Positions 1-7,854 of a DNA stretch of 7,854 nucleotides are shown here, piece after piece; position 1 is the stretch's first letter, and each line of letters starts with the position of its first letter. The stretch comes from Alphaproteobacteria bacterium (GTDB lineage: Bacteria; Pseudomonadota; Alphaproteobacteria; Rhodobacterales; Rhodobacteraceae): contig JAUHZL010000126.1 of assembly GCA_030425945.1 (NCBI GenBank), positions 1-7,854 of the forward strand, written 5' to 3'. Under the pieces are notes generated by a model. It searched no databases. It was not told the DNA's origin and saw nothing but the letters and a program-made list of their open reading frames with translations. The position numbers and the translations under genes are program-made.

Positions 1-648
<648 letters not shown>

Positions 649-667
649 TGGTGTGTCTCCGGTTTCC

Positions 668-1543
668 TTAGAGCGCCTCGGCGCCCGAAATGATTTCGAT
701 CAGCTCGTTCGTGATGACGGCCTGACGCGAGCGGTTGTACTCGATCGTCAGCTTCTCGATCATCTCGCCGGCGTTGCGGGTCGCGTTGTCCATCGCGGAC
801 ATCCGCGCGCCCTGTTCCGAGGCGGCATTCTCGAGCAGCGCGGCGAAGATTTGCGTCGCCACGCCCCGCGGCAGCAGGTCGGCGAGGATCGCCTCCTCGC
901 TGGGTTCGTAGTCGTAGAGCGTGCTGCCCTCGGGCGCCCCGGTGTCCTCGAACGAGGCCGGGATGATCTGCTGCGCCGTCGGCACCTGGCTGATCACCGA
1001 CTGGAAGCGGTTGAAGAAGATCGTCGCGACATCGAACTCGCCCGCGTCGAAGCGGCCGAGGATGCCCTTGGCGATCTCGTGGGCGTTGTCGTAGCCGATG
1101 TTCTTGGCCGCGCTGAGGTCGACGTGGCCGATCAGGTACTCTGCGTAGCCGCGACGAAGCTGTTCGCGGCCCTTCTTGCCGACGGTCAGGATCTTCACGG
1201 TCTTGCCCTGCGCCAGCAGCAGGTCCGCACGGGTGCGGGCCAGCTTGACGATGGACGAGTTGAAGCCGCCGCACAGACCGCGTTCGGCGGTCATGACGAC
1301 GAGCAGGTGCACCTTGTCGCTGCCGGTTCCGGCCAGCAGCCGCGGCGCCGAGGGCGAGTCCTTTGCGGCCGCAGCCAGCCCGCCGAGCACCGCGTTGAAG
1401 CGCTCGGTGTAGGGCCGCGACATCTCGGCGGCTTCCTGGGCGCGGCGGAGCTTTGCCGCCGCGACCATCTGCATCGCCTTGGTGATCTTTCGCGTCGACT
1501 TGACGCTCGAGATCCTGTTCTTGAGGTCCTTCAGGCTGGGCAT
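668..1543 (-). CDS. atpG: F1 ATP synthase subunit gamma
   Basis: This encodes the gamma subunit, the central rotor shaft that couples proton flow through Fo to the catalytic beta subunits. The 291-residue product has the family's two conserved ends. The N-terminal helix begins MPSLKDLKNRISSVKSTRKI and continues with TKAMQMVAAAKLRRAQ. The C-terminal helix contains AMDNATRNAGEMIEKL and then YNRSRQAVITNELIEIISGA, the coiled coil that fits inside the alpha3beta3 ring. The length is normal for a bacterial gamma. The gene sits 21 bp after atpA and 19 bp before atpD, in the standard alpha-gamma-beta order. The ATG at 1543 follows a GAAGGGA element about nine bases upstream. It ends in TAA. No disruption is visible. 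Confidence 0.98.
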   Translation of the reverse strand: MPSLKDLKNRISSVKSTRKITKAMQMVAAAKLRRAQEAAEMSRPYTERFNAVLGGLAAAAKDSPSAPRLLAGTGSDKVHLLVVMTAERGLCGGFNSSIVKLARTRADLLLAQGKTVKILTVGKKGREQLRRGYAEYLIGHVDLSAAKNIGYDNAHEIAKGILGRFDAGEFDVATIFFNRFQSVISQVPTAQQIIPASFEDTGAPEGSTLYDYEPSEEAILADLLPRGVATQIFAALLENAASEQGARMSAMDNATRNAGEMIEKLTIEYNRSRQAVITNELIEIISGAEAL

Positions 1544-1564
1544 GAGTCCGGTCCCTTCAGGCGA

Positions 1565-3102
<1,538 letters not shown>

Positions 3103-3103
<1 letters not shown>

Positions 3104-3663
3104 TATCCGACCTCTTTCATGGTGTTCTGGAGGGTGTTGAGCTTCGCGCGGATCGAGGTGTCGATCATCTGCGAGCCCACCTTGACGACGAGACCGCCGA
3201 TGAGGGCTTCATCAACGGCCAGTTTCAGTTTGACGTCCTTGCCGACGGCGGCGGACAGCGCCTTCGACAGCGCGGCGACCTGCGCATCGGTCAGCGCGGT
3301 CGCGGCGGTCACTTCGGCGGTCATCTCGCCCTTCTCGGCGGCAATCAGGTCGCGCAGCGCGGCCACCAGCTGCGGCAGCACGAACAGGCGACGCTTCGAG
3401 GCCATCAGGGCCAGCGCGTTCGAGGTGATGACATTCAGGCCCATCGCGGCGGCCACGGCGCTGATCGCCTTGCCCTGCGCATCGCGGGTCAGGATCGGCG
3501 AGGCGATCACGGCCGCGAAATCCGCGCTCTGGTCCAGCGCCGCATCCAGCGCATCGATATCGGTTTCCAGCGCCGCAAGGGCGCCCTCTTCCTTGGCGAG
3601 GTCGAACATCGCGGTGGCATACCGCCCTGCGATGCCGGAGGAGATCGAAACAGGTTCTGACAC
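3103..3663 (-). CDS. atpH: F1 ATP synthase subunit delta (GTG start)
   Basis: Subunit delta is part of the peripheral stalk and attaches the top of F1 to the Fo b subunits. I chose the GTG at 3663, giving a 186-residue protein that begins (M)SEPVSISSGIAGRYATAMF, the typical alphaproteobacterial N-terminus. A good ribosome binding site (GGAAGGG, 3669-3675) lies five bases before it. The reading frame stays open upstream to an ATG at 3801, but that extension is arginine- and proline-rich, is unlike the family, and would overlap the likely promoter. Conserved features are RYATAMFDLAKEEGAL near the start, the KRRLFVLPQL segment in the middle, and the C-terminal block with DEALIGGLVVKVGSQMIDTS. 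The gene ends TAA overlapping the atpA ATG by one base. A second in-frame GTG two codons upstream (3669) overlaps the ribosome binding site and is less likely. Confidence 0.95.
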
Positions 3664-3668
3664 GTCCA

Positions 3669-3675
3669 CCCTTCC
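3669..3675 (-). promoter_or_regulatory. Ribosome binding site deciding the atpH start
   Basis: On the minus strand this reads GGAAGGG, five bases before the GTG at 3663. Its position supports the short 186-residue delta subunit over the longer open frame that starts at 3801. Confidence 0.65.
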
Positions 3676-3751
3676 GCGTTTGGGTCCTTCGGCTGCAACA
3701 GGCACAGCCCGAACCGGCCGGACGACGAAGGCCGCCCTCAAATTCGGGTTG

Positions 3752-3780
3752 CGTGTAGCAGACGGGTTTGGGTCGGGCAA
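3752..3780 (-). promoter_or_regulatory. Candidate sigma70-type promoter of the atpHAGD operon
   Basis: On the minus strand a -35-like TTGCCC (3775-3780) and a -10-like TACACG (3752-3757) are separated by exactly 17 bases. Transcription would begin near 3745, leaving a leader of roughly 80 bases before the atpH GTG. TTG-type -35 boxes with degenerate TA-rich -10 boxes are common in Rhodobacteraceae housekeeping promoters (family knowledge). The match to the E. coli consensus is only moderate, and no mapped start site supports it here. It is the best pair I found in the 283-bp gap upstream of atpH. Confidence 0.45.
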
Positions 3781-3863
3781 CACGCTTCGCCGCGCCTGCA
3801 TCCGGACGCCGGGTGAGCATTTTCAAGGGTTTGCCAAAGTGTGCGGCATATTGCGACACTGAT

Positions 3864-3882
3864 TCCCGTCGCGAGGACGGGA
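3864..3882 (-). terminator. Hairpin between the methyltransferase and atpH, possible weak terminator
   Basis: A perfect 7-bp inverted repeat (TCCCGTC and GACGGGA) encloses a 5-base loop, GCGAG on the plus strand. It lies about 65 bp after the methyltransferase stop and 85 bp before the candidate atp promoter. No T-run follows it on the minus strand, so it is not a standard intrinsic terminator. It could be a pause or factor-assisted site, or a structural coincidence in GC-rich DNA. Confidence 0.3.
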
Positions 3883-3919
3883 CAGCGGGCACGAAGTCCT
3901 AAAGATTCTCTCGGGAATT

Positions 3920-3954
3920 CGGTTTCAGGCGCCCCGGATGTGAGCGCTAAACCG
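3920..3954 (-). other. Imperfect hairpin across the methyltransferase stop codon
   Basis: CGGTTT at 3920-3925 can pair with AAACCG at 3949-3954, and GCGC at 3929-3932 with GCGC at 3944-3947. A small asymmetric internal loop separates the two stems, and the terminal loop is 11 bases. The TAG stop of the methyltransferase lies within the structure. It could protect the 3' end of the mRNA or assist termination. There is no T-tract, so the role is uncertain. Confidence 0.25.
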
Positions 3955-4693
3955 GCTTGGCCTCTGGCGACGGGGCCGCGTCCAGCACCCGGAACGGCTG
4001 CTTCACGCGGTCGGCAAGGCCGGGCCGGATCGGTTTGTGGACCTGTTTCGAGGCCTCGACCATCAGGACCCCGCCCGACCAGACCGCCGACAGCGACTGC
4101 CCGGCCCTTTCCCACATCGCGGCCGAGCGCAGCCAGAACGGCTGGGTCGAGGGCGGCACGTAGAGCGCGCTCGTGTGACGCTCGGGGACGAAGGCGTGGC
4201 GCTTGAGCTGCGCCTCGAGCTGGCCGATCGAATAGGGACGGCCGAAGCCGAAGGGCGTGCCGTCGCGCCGCGCCCAGAGCCCGGCCCGGTTCGGCACGAT
4301 GAAGAGGGCCCGCCCCCCGGGACCGAGGATGCGCTGCGCCTCCTCCAGCACGGCCGACGGATGCTCGGAAGTTTCCAGCCCGTGCAGGCAGACCAGCCGG
4401 TCGGCAACGCCGGTGTCGAGCGGCCACAGGGTCTCTTCGCAGAGCACGCTGACATTGGGCAGACCGGCGGGCCAGTGCATGACGCCCTGCGGGCCGGGCA
4501 TCAGCCCCACCACGCGCCGGGCGTCTTCGAGATAGGGCCGCAGCAGGGGCACCGCGAAGCCGAAGCCCACCACGGTCTGGCGCTTCGCCTCGGGCCAGAA
4601 GGTCAGGACCTTGTCACGGATCGCCGCCTGCGCGACGCGACCCAGCCGCGTGCGGTAGTAGAACTGCCTCAGATCCAGCACGTCGAGGTGCAT
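3947..4693 (-). CDS. Class I SAM-dependent methyltransferase, substrate unknown
   Basis: This 248-residue soluble protein belongs to the class I methyltransferases (Methyltransf_11-like), in a family commonly found next to gloB in alphaproteobacteria. The glycine-rich cofactor loop is VVGFGFAVPLL at residues 41-51, followed by LMPGPQGVMHWP at 64-75. ADRLVCLHGLE at 97-107 matches the strand-4 region. EEAQRILGPGGRALFIVPNR at 117-136 is the classical post-motif with LxPGG. TPFGFGRPYS at 146-155 is a family-specific block. A C-terminal VEASKQVHKP segment is also typical. The usual acidic residue before the first glycine is replaced by valine, and no clear ribose-binding acid follows strand 2. No signal peptide or membrane segment is seen. 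The gene is divergent from gloB. The substrate cannot be named from sequence; small-molecule, lipid and protein targets all remain possible. Confidence 0.85.
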   Translation of the reverse strand: MHLDVLDLRQFYYRTRLGRVAQAAIRDKVLTFWPEAKRQTVVGFGFAVPLLRPYLEDARRVVGLMPGPQGVMHWPAGLPNVSVLCEETLWPLDTGVADRLVCLHGLETSEHPSAVLEEAQRILGPGGRALFIVPNRAGLWARRDGTPFGFGRPYSIGQLEAQLKRHAFVPERHTSALYVPPSTQPFWLRSAAMWERAGQSLSAVWSGGVLMVEASKQVHKPIRPGLADRVKQPFRVLDAAPSPEAKPV

Positions 4694-4726
4694 TGCAATG
4701 CGGTCCCAAAGCCTTACCTCGGAAGG

Positions 4727-4732
4727 AGCCTA
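4727..4732 (-). promoter_or_regulatory. Candidate -10 element of the methyltransferase promoter
   Basis: The minus strand reads TGCTAGGCT here, an extended -10-like element with TAGGCT at 4727-4732. Transcription would start near 4720, about 27 bases before the ATG at 4693. The region 17 bases further upstream (ATGGTC) is a poor -35, so the call is weak. The purine-rich GGAAGGAG on the plus strand at 4721-4728 overlaps this element. Confidence 0.25.
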
Positions 4733-4747
4733 GCAGAAACGCCCCGG

Positions 4748-5521
4748 ATGACCATGCCCCTGACCCTGCGCACAGTCGCCTGCCTGAGCGACAATTATGC
4801 CTACCTGATCCACGATCCGGCCACCGGTGCCACCGCCGTGGTCGATGTGCCCGAAATCGCGCCGATCGAAGCCGCGCTGGCCGCCGAAGGCTGGACGCTG
4901 ACCGACATCCTGATCACCCATCACCACAACGACCACATCGGCGGGGTCGACGCGCTGCGCGCGAAGACCGGCGCAAAGGTCACCGGCGCTTCGGCCGACG
5001 CGCACCGGCTGCCCGCGCTGGACCGGGCCGTGGCCGAGGGCGACACGATCCCCGTGGGCGGCGAGACGGGTCGTGTCCTCGACGTGTCGGGGCACACGAT
5101 GGGCCACATCGCGCTGCACTTCCCGGACTCGCGCCTCGTCTTCACCGCCGACAGCCTGATGGCGCTCGGGTGCGGACGCCTGTTCGAGGGCGACGCGCCG
5201 ACGATGTGGGCCTCGCTGTCGAAGCTGGCCGCCCTCCCCCCGGACACGCTGGTCTGTTCCGGCCACGAATACACCGCCGCGAACGCGCGCTTCGCCGTCA
5301 CCATCGAGCCCGACAACGCAGCCCTGCGCCTCCGCGCCGACACGGTGGCCACCGCGCGCGCCAAGGGCGACGCCACGGTGCCGTCGATGCTGTCGGAAGA
5401 ACTGGCGACCAATCCCTTCCTGCGGGCCCGCCTGCCCGAGGTGAAGGCGGCAATCGGCATGCCCGGTGCGACCGATGCCGAAGCCTTCGCCGAGATCCGC
5501 AGCCGAAAGGACAGGTTCTGA
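4748..5521 (+). CDS. gloB: Hydroxyacylglutathione hydrolase (glyoxalase II)
   Basis: Glyoxalase II hydrolyses S-D-lactoylglutathione to D-lactate and glutathione, the second step of glutathione-dependent methylglyoxal detoxification in the cytoplasm. The 257-residue product is a metallo-beta-lactamase-fold enzyme of normal length. The binuclear metal motif THHHNDHIGG lies at residues 57-66 (His58, His60, Asp62, His63). Further ligands are His116 in GHTMGH, Asp135 in FTADSL and His173 in GHEYT. GCGRLFEG at 141-148 and the C-terminal ATNPFLR and KDRF are glyoxalase II signatures for the substrate-binding domain. The second ATG (4754), giving MPLTLRTVACLSDNYAYL, matches the usual family start and is an equally good choice. 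Neither ATG has a well-spaced Shine-Dalgarno sequence: GGAAGGAG at 4721 is about 20 bases away. The open frame extends far upstream, but there it runs antisense to the methyltransferase. Confidence 0.96.
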   Translation: MTMPLTLRTVACLSDNYAYLIHDPATGATAVVDVPEIAPIEAALAAEGWTLTDILITHHHNDHIGGVDALRAKTGAKVTGASADAHRLPALDRAVAEGDTIPVGGETGRVLDVSGHTMGHIALHFPDSRLVFTADSLMALGCGRLFEGDAPTMWASLSKLAALPPDTLVCSGHEYTAANARFAVTIEPDNAALRLRADTVATARAKGDATVPSMLSEELATNPFLRARLPEVKAAIGMPGATDAEAFAEIRSRKDRF

Positions 5522-5670
5522 GGCCGTCCGGCCCGGTCCCGGCGGATCGGCGCCGCACAAAATGTGACCGATTGGCGAATGACAACGGACCGTGAAGGCT
5601 TTTTGACACAAAAGGCTTGAAGCCGGCCCCGGAAGACCGAAGTCTAGAGAAGAACGGGAGACGGTTGGTC

Positions 5671-5686
5671 CGAGCCCCCGGGCTCG
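5671..5686 (+). other. Perfect palindrome in the clpA leader
   Basis: CGAGCCC and GGGCTCG are separated by two bases, so RNA could form a 6-bp GC-rich stem with a 4-base loop. It has no following T-run and lies 150 bp past gloB, so it is unlikely to be a plain terminator. It sits immediately upstream of the hairpin that covers the clpA ribosome binding site, and could also be an operator. Confidence 0.35.
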
Positions 5687-5692
5687 CCCCGA

Positions 5693-5705
5693 CCCTTGAT
5701 AAGGG
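5693..5705 (+). promoter_or_regulatory. Small hairpin pairing with the clpA ribosome binding site
   Basis: CCCTT (5693-5697) is exactly complementary to AAGGG (5701-5705), with the 3-base loop GAT. AAGGG forms most of the AAGGGAG ribosome binding site (5701-5707), which lies six bases before the GTG at 5714. When folded, the stem would hide the site from the ribosome. The stem is only five base pairs, so it may breathe easily; a regulatory role is inference. Confidence 0.35.
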
Positions 5706-5713
5706 AGCGCTTC

Positions 5714-7854
5714 GTGCCCTCATTTTCGAATACACTCGAGCAGGCCATCCACACTGCGCTCGCCCATGCGAACGCGCGCCGCCATGAACTGGCGACGCTC
5801 GAGCACCTGTTGCTCGCGCTGATCGACGAACCCGACGCGGCCACCGTCATGAAGGCCTGCAACGTCGACCTCGACATGCTGCGCCAGACCCTCGAGACCT
5901 TCATCGAGGAAGACCTGTCGACGCTGGAAACCGATGTCGAAGGCTCGGAAGCCGTGCCGACGGCGGCGTTCCAGCGCGTGATCCAGCGCGCCGCGATCCA
6001 CGTCCAGTCCTCCGGCCGGACCGAGGTCACCGGGGCCAACGTGCTGGTCGCGATCTTCGCGGAACGCGAATCGAACGCGGCCTATTTCCTGCAGGAGCAG
6101 GACATGACCCGCTACGACGCGGTGAACTTCATCGCCCACGGCGTCGCCAAGAACCCGGGCTTCGGCGAAACCCGGCCGGTTCAGGGCGCGTCCGAGCCCG
6201 AGGACGAGCCGCGCCAGGAACGCGGCAAGGCCGAGCCGGAACAGAAGGATTCGGCGCTGGCGAAGTATTGCGTCGACCTGAACGCCAAGGCCGTGAAGGG
6301 TGACGTCGATCCGCTGATCGGGCGCGAGCACGAGGTCGAGCGCTGCGTGCAGGTCCTCTGCCGCCGCCGGAAGAACAACCCGCTCTTGGTCGGCGACCCG
6401 GGCGTCGGCAAGACCGCCATCGCCGAAGGCCTCGCCAAGAAGATCGTGGACGGGGAAACCCCCGACATCCTCGCCGGGGCGACGATCTACTCGCTCGACA
6501 TGGGCGCGTTGCTGGCGGGCACCCGCTATCGCGGCGACTTCGAAGAGCGCCTGAAAGCGGTCGTGACCGAGCTGGAAGCGCATCCGGACGCGGTGCTCTT
6601 CATCGACGAGATCCACACCGTGATCGGTGCGGGAGCGACCTCGGGCGGGGCGATGGATGCCTCGAACCTGCTCAAGCCCGCGTTGCAGGGCGGCAAGCTG
6701 CGCTGCATGGGCTCGACCACCTACAAGGAGTTCCGCCAGCACTTCGAGAAGGACCGCGCCCTGTCGCGGCGCTTCCAGAAGATCGACGTGAACGAGCCGT
6801 CGGTCGAGGACGCGGTGAAGATCCTGCAGGGCCTCAAGCCCTATTTCGAGAAGCACCATGACATCCGCTACACCGCGGATGCCATCAAGACGGCCGTGGA
6901 ACTGTCGGCGCGCTACATCAACGACCGCAAGCTGCCCGACAAGGCCATCGACGTGATCGACGAGGCGGGCGCGGCCCAGCACCTCGTGGCCGAGAGCAAG
7001 CGGCGCAAGACCATCGGCACCAAGGAGATCGAGGCGGTCATCGCCAAGATCGCCCGCATCCCGCCGAAGAACGTGTCGAAGAACGATGCCGAGGTTCTGA
7101 AGGACCTGGAGAAGACGCTGAAGCGCGTCGTCTTCGGGCAGGACAACGCCATCGAAGCGCTGTCGTCGGCCATCAAGCTGGCCCGCGCGGGCCTGCGCGA
7201 GCCGGAAAAGCCCATCGGCAACTACCTGTTCGCGGGCCCGACCGGCGTCGGCAAGACCGAGGTCGCGAAGCAACTGGCCTCGACCCTCGGGGTGGAACTG
7301 CTGCGCTTCGACATGTCCGAGTACATGGAAAAGCACGCGGTCTCGCGCCTGATCGGCGCCCCGCCCGGCTATGTCGGCTTCGACCAGGGCGGCCTTCTGA
7401 CCGACGGCGTGGACCAGCACCCGCATTGCGTCCTGCTGCTCGACGAGATCGAGAAGGCGCACCCGGATGTCTACAACATCCTCTTGCAGGTGATGGACCA
7501 CGGCACGCTGACCGACCACAACGGGCGGACGGTGGACTTCCGCAACGTGATCCTGATCATGACCTCGAACGCGGGCGCGGCGGAACAGGCGAAAGCCGCC
7601 ATCGGCTTCGGGCGTGACCGCCGCGAGGGCGAGGACACCGCCGCGATCGAGCGGACCTTCACGCCGGAGTTCCGCAACCGCCTGGACGCGGTCATCAGCT
7701 TCGCCCCGCTGGGCCGCGAGGTGATCCTGCAGGTCGTCGAGAAGTTCGTGCTGCAACTGGAAGCCCAGCTTCTGGACCGCAACGTGACCATCGAACTGAC
7801 GAAACCCGCCGCCGACCTGCTGGGCGAGATGGGCTACGACGACAAGATGGGCGC
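5714..7854 (+). CDS. clpA: ATP-dependent Clp protease ATP-binding subunit ClpA (partial, C-terminus off window)
   Basis: ClpA is the hexameric AAA+ unfoldase that feeds proteins into ClpP in the cytoplasm. Translation from the GTG at 5714 gives (M)PSFSNTLEQAIHTALAHAN, the standard ClpA N-terminus, six bases after AAGGGAG. Domains in order are: an N-domain (about 1-145, the ClpS-binding region); an acidic linker (about 157-178); D1 with Walker A GDPGVGKT (227-234), pore-loop TRYRGDFEERL and Walker B LFIDE (Glu299); and D2 with Walker A GPTGVGKT (508-515), pore-loop GYVG and Walker B LLLDE (Glu578). The tripeptide IGF at 630-632 occupies the place of the ClpP-docking loop, and FTPEFRNRLD follows. 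There is no long coiled-coil middle domain, which separates ClpA from ClpB. The window shows 713 codons of an expected 770 or so. No frameshift or missing catalytic residue is seen. Confidence 0.97.
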   Translation, partial: MPSFSNTLEQAIHTALAHANARRHELATLEHLLLALIDEPDAATVMKACNVDLDMLRQTLETFIEEDLSTLETDVEGSEAVPTAAFQRVIQRAAIHVQSSGRTEVTGANVLVAIFAERESNAAYFLQEQDMTRYDAVNFIAHGVAKNPGFGETRPVQGASEPEDEPRQERGKAEPEQKDSALAKYCVDLNAKAVKGDVDPLIGREHEVERCVQVLCRRRKNNPLLVGDPGVGKTAIAEGLAKKIVDGETPDILAGATIYSLDMGALLAGTRYRGDFEERLKAVVTELEAHPDAVLFIDEIHTVIGAGATSGGAMDASNLLKPALQGGKLRCMGSTTYKEFRQHFEKDRALSRRFQKIDVNEPSVEDAVKILQGLKPYFEKHHDIRYTADAIKTAVELSARYINDRKLPDKAIDVIDEAGAAQHLVAESKRRKTIGTKEIEAVIAKIARIPPKNVSKNDAEVLKDLEKTLKRVVFGQDNAIEALSSAIKLARAGLREPEKPIGNYLFAGPTGVGKTEVAKQLASTLGVELLRFDMSEYMEKHAVSRLIGAPPGYVGFDQGGLLTDGVDQHPHCVLLLDEIEKAHPDVYNILLQVMDHGTLTDHNGRTVDFRNVILIMTSNAGAAEQAKAAIGFGRDRREGEDTAAIERTFTPEFRNRLDAVISFAPLGREVILQVVEKFVLQLEAQLLDRNVTIELTKPAADLLGEMGYDDKMG

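Larger units (their letters stand above)
5522..5713 (+). other. gloB-clpA intergenic region, clpA leader
   Basis: No gene is visible in these 192 bp, and in particular no clpS. The stretch contains an exact TTGACA at 5603-5608, but no acceptable -10 box 16-18 bases after it. A 7-bp direct repeat AAGGCTT occurs at 5595-5601 and 5612-5618. A small CACA/TGTG inverted repeat lies at 5556-5566. Two short palindromes directly before clpA are listed separately. The AT-richer segment around 5593-5620 is the likeliest place for a clpA promoter, but I cannot pin one down. Confidence 0.4.

Noticed and set aside
4037..4747. In-frame extension of gloB far upstream
   Set aside because: It runs antisense through the methyltransferase. 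The glyoxalase II family begins at MPLTL-type residues, so the extension is only an absence of stops.
4693..5595. 300-codon open frame on the plus strand overlapping gloB in another frame
   Set aside because: It is arginine-rich and low in complexity, and is fully explained as a shadow of gloB.
5603..5608. Exact TTGACA taken as the clpA -35 box
   Set aside because: The bases 16-18 positions downstream are GCCCCG-like, with no plausible -10. I also looked for a heat-shock sigma promoter from CTTGAA at 5616 and found no matching -10, so no promoter is called.
5720..7756. 678-codon open frame on the minus strand, opposite clpA
   Set aside because: It is again in exact codon register with clpA, whose product has all ClpA motifs. 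The antisense product looks like a compositional artefact.
5714..7854. ClpB or ClpC instead of ClpA
   Set aside because: The N-terminus, the absence of a long middle coiled coil between the two ATPase domains, and the IGF-type ClpP loop all fit ClpA.

Overview
This window looks like a chromosomal housekeeping region of a high-GC alphaproteobacterium, most likely a member of the Rhodobacteraceae (Rhodobacter/Paracoccus/Roseobacter relatives). The reasons are the strong GC bias at third codon positions, an F1 ATPase cluster in the order delta-alpha-gamma-beta with no Fo genes attached, and close family resemblance of GloB, the methyltransferase and ClpA to proteins of that group. This assignment comes from recognising the proteins, not from a database search.

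Layout. Positions 1-3663 (minus strand) hold the F1 part of ATP synthase: atpH (delta), atpA (alpha), atpG (gamma) and the first 216 codons of atpD (beta), which runs off the left edge. The genes are tightly packed: atpH and atpA share one base, and gaps of about 20 bp separate the others. A candidate promoter lies about 90 bp upstream of atpH, in a 283-bp intergenic stretch that also holds two hairpins. Upstream, still on the minus strand, is a class I SAM-dependent methyltransferase of unknown substrate (3947-4693). It is divergent from gloB, the glyoxalase II gene (4748-5521, plus), with only 54 bp between them. After a 192-bp leader region, clpA (5714 to the right edge, plus) encodes the Hsp100 unfoldase of the ClpAP protease, starting at GTG and missing only its last few dozen residues.

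How the genes work together. The atp genes make the catalytic F1 sector; the Fo membrane genes must be elsewhere, as is usual in this group. GloB hydrolyses S-lactoylglutathione in methylglyoxal detoxification. ClpA unfolds substrates for ClpP. The methyltransferase/gloB pair is divergent and may share regulatory DNA, but no functional link is shown by the sequence.

I see no tRNA, rRNA, CRISPR array, insertion sequence, phage gene or defence system, and no convincing novel system. The items most worth a second look are a small hairpin that pairs with the clpA ribosome binding site, the unusual cofactor-binding motif of the methyltransferase, and the missing Shine-Dalgarno sequence of gloB.
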